A DNA stretch of 64,000 nucleotides from CALODL01 sp942492115 (lineage in GTDB: Bacteria > Planctomycetota > Phycisphaerae > UBA1845 > CAIVHJ01), in contig CALODL010000035.1 of the NCBI GenBank assembly GCA_942492115.1, positions 62,001 through 126,000 of the forward strand. Reading direction: 5' to 3'. Each line of letters starts with the position of its first letter. The stretch's first letter is position 1. Position numbers and translations under genes: made by a program. Shown here piece after piece: positions 17,398 through 26,598 of this stretch. Under the pieces are notes generated by a model that was not told the origin of the DNA, searched no databases, and saw only the letters and a list, made by a program, of their open reading frames with translations.

Positions 17398-19643
17398 ACA
17401 TCCTGTTCCGCGCGAATGCGATTGATGTCCGCTTGCAACCGGACAAGCTTGGAGAAGTGTCCATCCTCATGCGACATGAGCTCTTCGTGGGTGCCCTGTT
17501 CTACGATTCTTCCATCATCGACGACCACGAGACGGTCCGCATTGCGCAGCGTCGCCAGGCGATGGGCTATGGCGATGGTGGTCCGGCCCTGCACGAGATT
17601 GGCAATCGCTTCCTGGATCTGCTTCTCGGTCTCGGAATCGACAGCACTCGTTGCCTCATCCAGGATCAACACCGGTGGGTCGTGCAGAATGGCGCGGGCG
17701 ATCGCAATCCGCTGCTTCTCGCCGCCGGATAGCGCAACGCCGCTTTCTCCAACCAGGCTGTCATAGCCTTCTTCCTTGGCGCAGATGAATTCGTGGGCCA
17801 GGGCCGCCCGGGCGGCGTCGACGACCTCTTCGAGTGGTGCTGCGGGTTTGCCGTAGCGAATGTTCTCGAGCAAGCTGGCATTGAACAAAAACGGATCCTG
17901 CATGACGATTCCGACCTGCTGTCGCCAGTTCTCGAGATCGATGGTCCGCAGGTCATGGCCGTCGATCGTGATCGTGCCGCTGTCGGGATCGTAGAAGCGG
18001 CAGATGAGGTTGATCAAAGTGCTCTTGCCGGCGCCGGAACGACCGACGAGGCCGATCATCGTGCCGGGTTCTATGGTCAGATCGATCCCCTTGATGACTT
18101 CGCTCCCACGTTCGTAGCTGAAGCGTACACGCTCGAATGCAATGCCGCCGCGGGCGCGTGCGAGCGTGACCGCCTGGTCACTGGTGTACACTTCGCTCGG
18201 CTGATCGAGGACGGCGAAAATACGCTCGGCAGCGGTCAGCGCGTTGTTCATCCAGTTGTAGACAGCCGAGAACCACTGCAACGGTCCGTAGAACAGCGCC
18301 ATGTAACCGACGAACGCCAGAAGTGTACCGAGTTGCAGCGGGCGTCCAGCCCCGGCATCGTGTTGAGTGATGGCTCGACCACCGAAATACCACACCAGGA
18401 TCGTACCCATGGCCATGGTCAGCGACATGCTGGCGAAAAATCCCAGGAACGTGCGGCTCAACCGAACATCGACGGTCCACAGGTGTTCGTTGGTCTGATC
18501 GAATTCGGTCGTGCGACGGCTCTCCTGGGCCATACTCTTCACCGTGCGCACACCCTGGAGCGATTCACCCAGGCGGGTGTGCAGGGCGCCGATCCGCTGG
18601 CCATGTTTGTTGAACATGGGGCGCAGCCTGCTCCAGAAGAAGCGCCCGCCAACCAACAGCACGGGCACGGGCATGAAGACGAGCCCGGCCAACCGCCAGT
18701 CCAAAGACAGGAGTATGGTTGCGATGGCCACGAAAGAAATGCCGTTGACTAGAAAGTACGGCAACCCGTCGGTCATGAAGTGTTGCAGTTCGCCCGTGTC
18801 GTGCATGACACGACCGACCAGTTCGCCGGACTCGTGGCGATCGTGGTACCGCATCTGAAGGCGCTGAACGTGAGCGTGCAGCCGTGAACGCATATCGGCG
18901 ATGACTCGGGGACTGAGCCAGACATTGATCCAGTTGGTGACGAAGCGGAACCCGTTTTCAGCCAGGAATGCCGCCAGCATGATTCCCACCCACAGTATCA
19001 ACTCGTCATGATGGCCGTCCGCCAGGACGCGGTCCGCGATCATCTTGTACGTCAGCGGCGGAATCATCGCGCAGAATACGGAAATGCATGAACACGATAC
19101 GAGCAGCAGTGCCTGTTTCTTGTACGGCCGCAAGATCGTCCACAATCGGCGCATGACCGTGGTGCGCGACATGCACAGTGGGCAGCGGCCTCCTCTTTCC
19201 GGCAGAGGCGCGGAACACGTGGCACAAGTCGCACGGGCATGGTCCTCGGGTAATAGCGGTTCACCACCGGTTCGCAGCTCGTCAATGACCCGGCACAGTG
19301 CCGCGAACTCACCGACCAGATTGCGCGAGTACCGCGCCAGGGGCACCCGGCCGACCGCGGTCGTCGCAACGAGCTGTGAGTGCCCGAACATCTCGCTGAC
19401 AGTGATATCTTCGAGGTCCTTCAGGGGCACCTGAACCGGTTGCGCGCCAGGGTCGAAAGCGACGACGCGCTGTGTGTCGACGGCCACGAAGGCGTGGGCA
19501 CTGAGCCCCGACGCAGCGATATCAGCCCGACAGCAGTATGCCGGGCCGTCGTCGTGCCCGCACAGACGGCGGTATTGCGTGCGATATGGCTCCGGGAGTG
19601 GATCGTGCAGTATCATGGTTTTCTGGCTATCTGTTCCGGGCAC
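17385..19643 (-). CDS. ABC exporter (fused permease-ATPase) with N-terminal extra domain and zinc ribbon
   Basis: A 752-residue half-transporter of MsbA type. Residues 1-135 form a beta-rich, PH-like domain, followed by a C-x2-C...C-x2-C zinc ribbon at about 140-158. The six-helix permease spans about 170-460. The ATPase has Walker A (GRSGAGKST), signature LSGGEKQ, Walker B (VLILDEATS) and the His switch (IAIAHRL). The first codon at 19643 is GTG; an ATG at 19616 is an alternative. It overlaps and precedes the DUF1854 gene. The substrate is unknown. The N-terminal domain and ribbon are not part of standard MsbA-like exporters. Confidence 0.92.
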   Translation of the reverse strand: MPGTDSQKTMILHDPLPEPYRTQYRRLCGHDDGPAYCCRADIAASGLSAHAFVAVDTQRVVAFDPGAQPVQVPLKDLEDITVSEMFGHSQLVATTAVGRVPLARYSRNLVGEFAALCRVIDELRTGGEPLLPEDHARATCATCSAPLPERGGRCPLCMSRTTVMRRLWTILRPYKKQALLLVSCSCISVFCAMIPPLTYKMIADRVLADGHHDELILWVGIMLAAFLAENGFRFVTNWINVWLSPRVIADMRSRLHAHVQRLQMRYHDRHESGELVGRVMHDTGELQHFMTDGLPYFLVNGISFVAIATILLSLDWRLAGLVFMPVPVLLVGGRFFWSRLRPMFNKHGQRIGALHTRLGESLQGVRTVKSMAQESRRTTEFDQTNEHLWTVDVRLSRTFLGFFASMSLTMAMGTILVWYFGGRAITQHDAGAGRPLQLGTLLAFVGYMALFYGPLQWFSAVYNWMNNALTAAERIFAVLDQPSEVYTSDQAVTLARARGGIAFERVRFSYERGSEVIKGIDLTIEPGTMIGLVGRSGAGKSTLINLICRFYDPDSGTITIDGHDLRTIDLENWRQQVGIVMQDPFLFNASLLENIRYGKPAAPLEEVVDAARAALAHEFICAKEEGYDSLVGESGVALSGGEKQRIAIARAILHDPPVLILDEATSAVDSETEKQIQEAIANLVQGRTTIAIAHRLATLRNADRLVVVDDGRIVEQGTHEELMSHEDGHFSKLVRLQADINRIRAEQDVWQQ

Positions 19644-19711
19644 GGCCCGCGTGAGTCCTGTCGGCAGATATACTACGGCAAAGGACGTGCTGATTCATCG
19701 GGAGATCGATC

Positions 19712-20308
19712 ATGTGGTTGATGTTTACGGCAGTGGCTTGTCTGAATGTGGCGGGCGATACGCCGAAGCCCGAACTGCTCCCCGACGTGCCTGACGGATG
19801 GCGCTTCGAGCGCTTGGACTTCCCACTCGAATTCGCCCCCGATCTCGGGTTCACCGGGTTCGAAGAGTTACAGTTCGGACCGGGTATGTTCGAAGTGGGC
19901 AGCGATACCTATTGGACATACATCTTTGCCATGAAGATCACCAACACAGACGTTACGCTTGATGCGGCCCGCTTGAAGTCGATGCTCGAGGCCTACTATC
20001 GAGGGCTGTGTCGCGCGGTGGCCAAGGACAAGAAGATGGCGATCGATGAGGCGCAGATCACCGCGCAGATTACTCCGTCAGATCCAGCCCGACCCGGTCG
20101 TTACCACGCGACCATGCAGAGTTATGATGCATTCGTGACCGGTCAGCCCCTGGCCCTGGATATGGATATCGTGATCGTGCGGGTCGGCGATCACGATCTC
20201 CGCCTGTTCGCGACCGTGAGCCCCGCGCCGCGCACGGCTGATGTATGGAAGTCACTTGCGAAGATGACAGATGCTTTCGTGGCGGGGCTGGCACGCTCAA
20301 CACCGTGA
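19712..20308 (+). CDS. Small exported protein of unknown function
   Basis: A 198-residue protein with a short signal peptide (cleavage near residues 15-18). The mature part is soluble and alternates acidic and aromatic segments: 'DGWRFERLDFPLEFAPDLGF', 'YWTYIFAMKI' and, at the end, a DUF-like alpha/beta segment with 'VGDHDLRLFATVSP'. I do not recognise a named family. GGGAGA precedes the ATG. It is divergent from the ABC exporter (68 bases) and convergent with cutC (10 bases). Confidence 0.7.
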   Translation: MWLMFTAVACLNVAGDTPKPELLPDVPDGWRFERLDFPLEFAPDLGFTGFEELQFGPGMFEVGSDTYWTYIFAMKITNTDVTLDAARLKSMLEAYYRGLCRAVAKDKKMAIDEAQITAQITPSDPARPGRYHATMQSYDAFVTGQPLALDMDIVIVRVGDHDLRLFATVSPAPRTADVWKSLAKMTDAFVAGLARSTP

Positions 20309-20318
20309 GGTTCGGGAA

Positions 20319-21041
20319 TCATCCATCGAGCGCGTCCCGAACGGCCCGTACCTGGTGCGCGTCTGTCCGGTGATACTGCTGCCCAAAACCGAGATTGCGG
20401 TGGCGTGTGGACGGATCGACCATCCGAGTGCTGAACGATCCGTGCAGCTGATGGCATCCTGTTCGTCGAATCAGTTCGGCGGCATGCTGGGGCGTGATTC
20501 CGCAGCCTGGAAGAACCTCGATGCGTCCGGCGGCCTGGGCGTGCAAACGTGCAATGTCATCGGTGCCGGCGATGGCCGTTGGTTGCTGGCCCGAGGTGAG
20601 CACACGATCGATACCCACATCGATCAATTGTTCGAGTGCCACTGCGGGGTCGGGCGTCAAATCGAAGGCCCTGTGGAACACGACATCGATGCCGACGGTC
20701 CGCGCCACCACGAGCCGGCACCGTGCGACGTCGATCGTGCCCCGGGCATCGAGAACGCCGAAGGCAATGCCGGCCACTCCACGATCGAGCGCTGCATCGA
20801 TATCGGCCAGCATCGTCTTGAATTCACCCTCCGAATAGCAGAATCCCGCTGGTCGCGGCCGGATCATGGCGATAACCGGCAGAGTCGTTGCACGAGCGAC
20901 TGCGTCGAGCAGGCCCACGGACGGCGTTAATCCCCCTGATTCGAGGGCACAGTTGAGTTCGATACGATCTGCTCCGCCTGTTTGCGCCGCCAGCGCATCG
21001 CCTGCCGAGGCGACGCACACTTCAAGTGTGATGGGGTTCAT
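20319..21041 (-). CDS. cutC: CutC family protein (copper homeostasis)
   Basis: A 240-residue TIM-barrel protein with CutC hallmarks: the N-terminal 'LEVCVAS...A..GGADRIELN' block, 'GGLTPS', 'VIAMIRPRPAGFCYS', 'FHRAFD' and 'RVLTSGQ'. The family is tied to copper tolerance, but the exact reaction is not established. The start at 21041 fits the family N-terminus; upstream in-frame starts at 21053 (ATG) and 21110 (TTG) lack ribosome sites, and so does this one. Confidence 0.92.
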   Translation of the reverse strand: MNPITLEVCVASAGDALAAQTGGADRIELNCALESGGLTPSVGLLDAVARATTLPVIAMIRPRPAGFCYSEGEFKTMLADIDAALDRGVAGIAFGVLDARGTIDVARCRLVVARTVGIDVVFHRAFDLTPDPAVALEQLIDVGIDRVLTSGQQPTAIAGTDDIARLHAQAAGRIEVLPGCGITPQHAAELIRRTGCHQLHGSFSTRMVDPSTRHRNLGFGQQYHRTDAHQVRAVRDALDG

Positions 21042-21132
21042 GGACGTCAGCATAATGCAGCTGCGCTCTGCAAGCGACTGTGATCCGAGCATCATTGTTG
21101 TGCTGATCAACAGACCGTCAGCGCAGCAACAA

Positions 21133-21162
21133 CCGGGGCCGGTTCAATCGAACCGACCCCGG
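21133..21162 (-). terminator. Terminator hairpin after the dockerin-like gene
   Basis: A 13-bp near-perfect stem (one mismatch) with an AATC/GATT loop lies 24 bases past the stop of the minus-strand secreted-protein gene. On the minus strand it is followed by TTGTTG, a poor T tract. It separates that gene from cutC. Confidence 0.65.
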
Positions 21163-21185
21163 AAGTGAGCAAGCATGGGGCAAAG

Positions 21186-23150
21186 CTACTTAACGGTGAT
21201 CACGGCAGGCATCGTGTTCACGACGATGCGACCGTCAGCCGGTGTCGGGAACAAGTACGTCCGCTGTTGCCGGTCATCGTCGTCATGCAACATATCGACG
21301 ATGAACTCACCGCGCGCGTCCTTGGGAACACGGTAGGTGAACGTGCCCAGATAGCCTGGATCGACTGCAACACCAGGCGTGTCGAGTCCCACGAGCAACT
21401 GCTGGGTGTCGACGTTGAACGCCTTCCAGGCGCCGAGGCCGGCCAGGAGCGGCCGGTGCGTGTGCTGTCGGCGTCCGCTGTGCGCTTCGATGCCTGCATC
21501 GACGAGTTCCAGCATGCCATGCAGGCCACCGCTGACACCGGCGTGCAACTGGTAACCACGCAGATCGTCGAGGGCGGTGATCAGATACACGTCGACGTCG
21601 ACGGTAGCGCCTCGGCGAACCGTAGCACGCTCGGGTACCACATGCAGCATGGCCGTGGCAACATCCAGCGGCGCTGGCGGATGTGCTGGAGCAGGTGCCT
21701 GCGCGCAGCTGCACGACGTGCTGCCGGCGAAGGCGTTGAGCGCGGCAAAGGCATCATTGCCGTCACAGACACCATCCGGATTGCAGCTGCCGAACTGCCC
21801 GCCAGCGTCGACGTTGTAAGCCGTTCCCGGATAGTGCGGATGTGGTTCACAGGGAAACGCGCCGGGGACGCCGTCACCGTCGACATTCGCGAAGCAGTTA
21901 ATCGCCATGTTGCGGTCATTGTTGTCGGCTGTCCCGTCCGGCGGGCACGTGCCAAACTGCCCGCCCATATCGGCGAACTGGATCGCGGTGTCGACACACA
22001 CGCTGTCGGTGCATTCCCACCACACGCAGCCGTTGTCGCGAACGCCATCATCATCGAGGTCCGCACAGTCACTGAGGTCATCACAGATGCGCGGAACGGG
22101 AATTGTTTCCTCGTCGTCAGGGAAACCAGGCAGCTCGGGCAAGGCGCCGGGAACGGGTTTGAGGATGATGACCAGTTCCCCGCCCGGGTCGACCGGGATG
22201 GCTTCCCAGGTGAGGACGAACGGCTCGCTGCGACAGATACAGTCATCGGGATCGCAGGTCATGGCCATCATTTCAGGGTTGTTGATCTGGCACACCTGGC
22301 CGCACGTGGTATCGCACGTGCCGTCGCACACCGGGTCGACGATGAACCGATCTTCACCCGCATCGATGAAAATGTCGAAGAAGCTGTCGAACGAGCCACC
22401 GCCACCACAGCCCTCTTCGGTGCAGCTGCACGGTGGGCAGCAGCACGCCTCTTCGCAGCACGGATCGCCAGCGTAGGGCTCGGTGTCGATTCCCAGCGGT
22501 AGCATGACATTGGAGGAACCCGAATGCATCTCGAGGACGACCTCGGCCGACACATCGTAGGTATCCGGTCCGCCGGCTGCCGACGGTTCCACGTCTACGG
22601 AGACCAGGCGGCGGTTCCACGATCCGAAGATCAGGATGCCGACGTCATCCTGATCGTCTGGCTCAGGAAGAGTGCCGGGAGCCGGGCGCAGCAAGACCAT
22701 GATTTCATCTTCAGGCTGCAGCTCGACTGCAGGGAACACAGCCGTCATCGGCGACAGGCTGCAGGTGCCAAAGGGGCTGTCGATGTGGGCCGTGGCGCTC
22801 TCGCCGTTGTGCACCAGGGTGCCGCATGAATCAGCTGAGACCGTGCAATCGGCCTGGCCGCCTCCTGCGTCGGATATTTCCCAGATCACGCAATCCTCAT
22901 GGGTCTGAGTGGCCAGCGGCACACCGTTGATGCTCAGCTCGAGCTCCACGCCCAGCTCGGAGGGCGCGGACGTCGCGCCAGCGAGGTCGATGGTCCAGTC
23001 GACGAAGATGTCGAAGAAGCTATCGGGTGCCCCAGCCGTGTGCTGTGGAACGATCGAGCGCACCCGGCGATTCCATTCACCCGGAGATTGGGCGGTCGTT
23101 ACCGTGGTGGCCAGCAGTACGATCGTGAGTGTCGCGACGAGTCTGGTCAT
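21186..23150 (-). CDS. Large secreted protein with dockerin-like repeats and a C-terminal cohesin-like domain
   Basis: A 654-residue protein with a signal peptide (cleavage near TTAQS). Two related beta domains occupy the N-terminal half, with 'PDSFFDIFVDW' and 'FDSFFDIFIDAG'. A Cys-rich stretch follows at about 230-310. Next come a 'C.D..DCADLDDDG.RD.GCVWW' block and two dockerin-like calcium motifs ('GGQFG.C.PDG..D.ND'). The last 150 residues are a cohesin-like or TapA-like beta sandwich (RRGATVDVDVYL, LRGYQL). The same C-terminal arrangement recurs in the protein ending at 48266. AAAGG lies upstream of the ATG. The function is unknown; a surface scaffold is plausible. Confidence 0.8.
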   Translation of the reverse strand: MTRLVATLTIVLLATTVTTAQSPGEWNRRVRSIVPQHTAGAPDSFFDIFVDWTIDLAGATSAPSELGVELELSINGVPLATQTHEDCVIWEISDAGGGQADCTVSADSCGTLVHNGESATAHIDSPFGTCSLSPMTAVFPAVELQPEDEIMVLLRPAPGTLPEPDDQDDVGILIFGSWNRRLVSVDVEPSAAGGPDTYDVSAEVVLEMHSGSSNVMLPLGIDTEPYAGDPCCEEACCCPPCSCTEEGCGGGGSFDSFFDIFIDAGEDRFIVDPVCDGTCDTTCGQVCQINNPEMMAMTCDPDDCICRSEPFVLTWEAIPVDPGGELVIILKPVPGALPELPGFPDDEETIPVPRICDDLSDCADLDDDGVRDNGCVWWECTDSVCVDTAIQFADMGGQFGTCPPDGTADNNDRNMAINCFANVDGDGVPGAFPCEPHPHYPGTAYNVDAGGQFGSCNPDGVCDGNDAFAALNAFAGSTSCSCAQAPAPAHPPAPLDVATAMLHVVPERATVRRGATVDVDVYLITALDDLRGYQLHAGVSGGLHGMLELVDAGIEAHSGRRQHTHRPLLAGLGAWKAFNVDTQQLLVGLDTPGVAVDPGYLGTFTYRVPKDARGEFIVDMLHDDDDRQQRTYLFPTPADGRIVVNTMPAVITVK

Positions 23151-23445
23151 GGCATGAGCCTTTCAAAGAAGTGAGGGCTGTGTTCCGGCCCGCCCTGTGG
23201 GGCGACCCGATTACCAGGTCAACGGACGGATCTCCAATTCCTTACACGGCCAGCCGGGAAATTGTTCTGATTCGTATATGTTTGTGGCGCAGTTATTTGA
23301 GGGTTGGGCAGGCGCGCCAGGTCATGGAACTCCGTGAACCGCCGTGGTTGCCAACGAGCGTGGGGGCGTCGAGAATCCCGCGTAATATGGCCAGATCGTT
23401 TGTCGTTGATAGGTGTCTGGACCCCAGAAACAGCGGAGACATGTG

Positions 23446-25080
23446 ATGGCAAGAATCGCCCAGGCAATGATCGTCGGGATCGGACTCATGATGATTGCAG
23501 GATGCCAACACACGGCGCCCTATTACCAGGGCCTGAGTGGTCATCACCGTGATATCACGACCTCGTCAGAATCGGCGCAACGCTATTTCGATCAGGGGCT
23601 GGTGTGGGCATACGCATTCAATCACGACGAGGCCATTCGCTCATTCAAGGAAGCTGCGCGGCGCGATCCGCAGTGTGCGATGGCGTGGTGGGGTATCGCC
23701 CTGTGTAATGGTCCCCACATCAACAACCCTGTCGTGCCCCCGGAAAGAGGACGAGAGGCATGGGCTGCCCTGCAAGAAGCCTTGGCGCTGCGTGATCACG
23801 TGACACCAAAGGAGCGTGCGTTGATCAATGCGCTCGCAGCTCGTTATGCTGATCCCCATCCCGAAGATCGCACAGCCCTGGATCAAGCCTACGCAACGGC
23901 CATGCACGAGGTGTGGCTGGCGTACCCTGATGACTCGGATGTGGCCACGTTGTATGCCGAGTCCTTGATGGACTTGCGTCCGTGGGACCTGTGGGCCGAA
24001 GACGGTACGCCGCAGGACGGCACCGAGCACATCCTGGTCGTCCTGGAAAGTGTACTCGAGATGGACCCGACCAACCCGGGGGCGAACCACTTGTATATCC
24101 ATGCGCTCGAGTCGTCACCCAACCCCAAGCGGGCCAGTGCAGCGGCTGATCGTTTGCGGGACCTCGTCCCGGCCTCCGGACACCTCGTGCACATGCCTTC
24201 ACACATCGACGTACTGACCGGACAGTGGGCCCAGGCCGCCGAACAGAACGAAAAAGCCATTGCCGCGGATGTGGCGTACCGTCGGATTGCCCCCAAACAG
24301 GGTTTCTACAATGTCTACATGCTGCATAACCATCACATGTTGGCGTTCGCCGCCATGATGGTGGGGCGACAAGAGACCGCTTTGCGTGCCGCCCGGCAGG
24401 TTACGGAAAGTGTTCCCGAATCGTATCGGCGCAGCGAGGCGGCGTTGGTCGATCCCTATCTGGGAGCAACATACGATGTCATGAAACGCTTTGGGATGTG
24501 GGATGCCATGCTCCAGGAGCCGCCGCCGGCATCCTACTTGCCGATTACCACGGCCATGTGGAGGTTCAATCGGGCATTGTCCTACGCGGCCAAGGGAGAT
24601 GTCGTCAACGCAGTCAAGGAACGCGAGAAGTTCCGCAAGGCCGTTGACCGGGTCCCGGCAGATGCCCTGTTGGCCATCAACAAGGCCCATCACATGCTGA
24701 GCATCGCGCAGCACTTTCTGGACGGCGAGATCGAGTATCGTCGAGGGAATATCGACAGCGCCGTGGTCGAGCTGCGCGAGGCGATCGCTTTGGAAGACCA
24801 GTTGATCTACATGGAACCGCCAGAGTGGATTCAGCCCGCTCGACACACGCTTGGGGCCATCTTATTGAGTGCCCGGCGGTACACCGAAGCAGAGCAGGTC
24901 TATCGACAGGATCTGGCCAAGTGGCCCAACAACGGCTGGGCGCTATATGGGTTGAGCCGCTGTCTGCGGGCGCGCAACGCAACGGCGGAGGCGGAACAGG
25001 TCGAGATGCAATTCCTCAAGACGTGGTCCCAATCCGATATTCGCATCGGTTCGAGCTGTTTGTGCATCCCCAAAACGTGA
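23446..25080 (+). CDS. TPR-repeat lipoprotein
   Basis: A 544-residue lipoprotein: the signal peptide ends in a lipobox (LMMIAGC, Cys17) and the mature protein is almost entirely tetratricopeptide-like helices. Clear units are 'FDQGLVWAYAFNHDEAIRSF', 'AMAWWGIALCNGP', 'PTNPGANHLYIHALESS' and 'ALYGLSRCLRARN'. This matches a widespread bacterial family of about 550 residues annotated only as TPR-containing. CGGAG precedes the ATG at 23446; an overlapping GTG at 23443 is possible. A partner cannot be named. Confidence 0.85.
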   Translation: MARIAQAMIVGIGLMMIAGCQHTAPYYQGLSGHHRDITTSSESAQRYFDQGLVWAYAFNHDEAIRSFKEAARRDPQCAMAWWGIALCNGPHINNPVVPPERGREAWAALQEALALRDHVTPKERALINALAARYADPHPEDRTALDQAYATAMHEVWLAYPDDSDVATLYAESLMDLRPWDLWAEDGTPQDGTEHILVVLESVLEMDPTNPGANHLYIHALESSPNPKRASAAADRLRDLVPASGHLVHMPSHIDVLTGQWAQAAEQNEKAIAADVAYRRIAPKQGFYNVYMLHNHHMLAFAAMMVGRQETALRAARQVTESVPESYRRSEAALVDPYLGATYDVMKRFGMWDAMLQEPPPASYLPITTAMWRFNRALSYAAKGDVVNAVKEREKFRKAVDRVPADALLAINKAHHMLSIAQHFLDGEIEYRRGNIDSAVVELREAIALEDQLIYMEPPEWIQPARHTLGAILLSARRYTEAEQVYRQDLAKWPNNGWALYGLSRCLRARNATAEAEQVEMQFLKTWSQSDIRIGSSCLCIPKT

Positions 25081-25119
25081 CCGAGACTTGATCCACGGTG
25101 TCTGGCGGCCTGGCTCCGA

Positions 25120-26490
25120 CTACGGCCGGGCATCCTCGTGCGCCGCCGGCGTGGCTTTGATCTGATCACGTAATGCGCGGGCGCTGTCGCGATAGGCAAA
25201 CATTCCGCTGCGTTCACTGATCACTTCCAGTAATTCGAGCGCTTGGGCAGATTGTCCCGCATCGTGGAACATCACTGCCCTGAAATATCGCGTGTTGTCA
25301 TCGGGGTTGCTCATCGCAATGTCGAGTGACTTGAGGGCGGCATCCTTCTGTCCGAGGCGATAGTCAATCCACCCCGCGGTTGCGGCATCTCCGTACGAGG
25401 CGCCATCACGCTCGACGAGGCGCTGTCCGAGTGTTTTGGACAGAGCCAATTTGCTCGAATCGCTGCTTTCAGCCAGTGCCAGGGCGTAAAATGTCGTCGC
25501 CACGATACTGCTGGGGGCGGCGCTGTGTACGATCGAAAAATGCTGCTCAGCGGCAGAGAACTCACGCTGGGCGAACATGACATAGCCCTTCTGCATTTCG
25601 ATCGCAGCAAGGTCGGCGTGGCCCAACCGCGCACAGCGGTCGAGTTCGGCGTAGGCGTCACGGTAGCGGCCGAGAGCGCGCAAGTTGAGGCCGTTGTTGA
25701 ACGCGACCCGGGCGTCCTGGGGTTGGTTCTTCACGGCGATCGTGAACCACTTGTCAGCGGCGTCGAATTCACCCTGTTCGTTTGCCCAGCTGGCCAGATA
25801 GGATTCCGGCGAACCATCGTACTGATCCTTGAACTCGGCGGTACTGAGTAGATCGCGGGCCTCGTCTTCGCGCCGCAGTCGACTGAGCATCTTGGCCGAG
25901 GCCAGGACGAACACGGGATCTTGCTTCAGTGTGTTCAATTCACGAAAACAGCTCAGGGCCTGTTCCCACATGCCGAAGATGTCGGAGGTTCGCCCACGAA
26001 CGCTGAGAAGTTGATAGCGACATCGGTTGCGGAAGGTCGCATCAAGGGTTCCTGTCGCCAGCAGATTCTCGGCTTTGTCCAGCAGTGCCAGGGTTGCGCC
26101 GTAACGCTGTTGCTGGTATTCGATGATGGCGTAGAGCCCCCAGACACGCGGGTCATCCGGCGCATCCTTGATCGCGCGGTCGAGATAATCATAACTTTGG
26201 TCAAATCGACCCAGCGATGCAATCATTGTCGCCAGCCAGAATTCCTGGCTGGGCAGGCGGGCATCCGCTGCGTGGGCGGCGGTGAATTCATTGGCTGACG
26301 CGATGAGTCGATTGTCGCGAAACAGGTTGACACCCTGTCTGAGATGGGTCGCCGCCTTCGACGACATGTCGTAGTCGGTGGGGAGCCACATCTCAACGGA
26401 CTTGAATAGCTGAGCGGTCGTGATACTCGGGCTATCTTGGGCCCACGCCGACGCGGGGACCAGAAATATCATGAGCAAAGCGGTACGCAT
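25120..26490 (-). CDS. Exported TPR-repeat protein
   Basis: A 456-residue protein with a signal peptide (cleavage after SAWAQ) followed by about ten tetratricopeptide-like helix pairs (for example 'ASLGRFDQSYDYLDRAIKDA', 'VAFNNGLNLRALGRYRDAYA', 'DYRLGQKDAALKSLDIAM'). No catalytic motif is seen. AAGGAG lies eight bases before the ATG. It is convergent with the TPR lipoprotein gene, 39 bases apart, but the two are not close in sequence. Confidence 0.85.
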   Translation of the reverse strand: MRTALLMIFLVPASAWAQDSPSITTAQLFKSVEMWLPTDYDMSSKAATHLRQGVNLFRDNRLIASANEFTAAHAADARLPSQEFWLATMIASLGRFDQSYDYLDRAIKDAPDDPRVWGLYAIIEYQQQRYGATLALLDKAENLLATGTLDATFRNRCRYQLLSVRGRTSDIFGMWEQALSCFRELNTLKQDPVFVLASAKMLSRLRREDEARDLLSTAEFKDQYDGSPESYLASWANEQGEFDAADKWFTIAVKNQPQDARVAFNNGLNLRALGRYRDAYAELDRCARLGHADLAAIEMQKGYVMFAQREFSAAEQHFSIVHSAAPSSIVATTFYALALAESSDSSKLALSKTLGQRLVERDGASYGDAATAGWIDYRLGQKDAALKSLDIAMSNPDDNTRYFRAVMFHDAGQSAQALELLEVISERSGMFAYRDSARALRDQIKATPAAHEDARP

Positions 26491-26598
26491 CGAGTGGCTC
26501 CTTGAGGATCACACAGAATCAATCACAGCGTGCTGGGTGCTGGCCATGTAGCACGCTGCACACGCAGCATCCTACCGAGTCGAACTGGGGGTTGCCAA

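Noticed and set aside
21133..21162. A tRNA T-arm-like sequence (GGTTCAATCGAACC)
   Set aside because: It is the core of a long simple hairpin with no acceptor or anticodon arms; better read as a terminator.
21165..22502. A 445-codon plus-strand frame opposite the dockerin-like protein
   Set aside because: It has no domain signal and the minus strand gives a signal peptide and conserved repeats.
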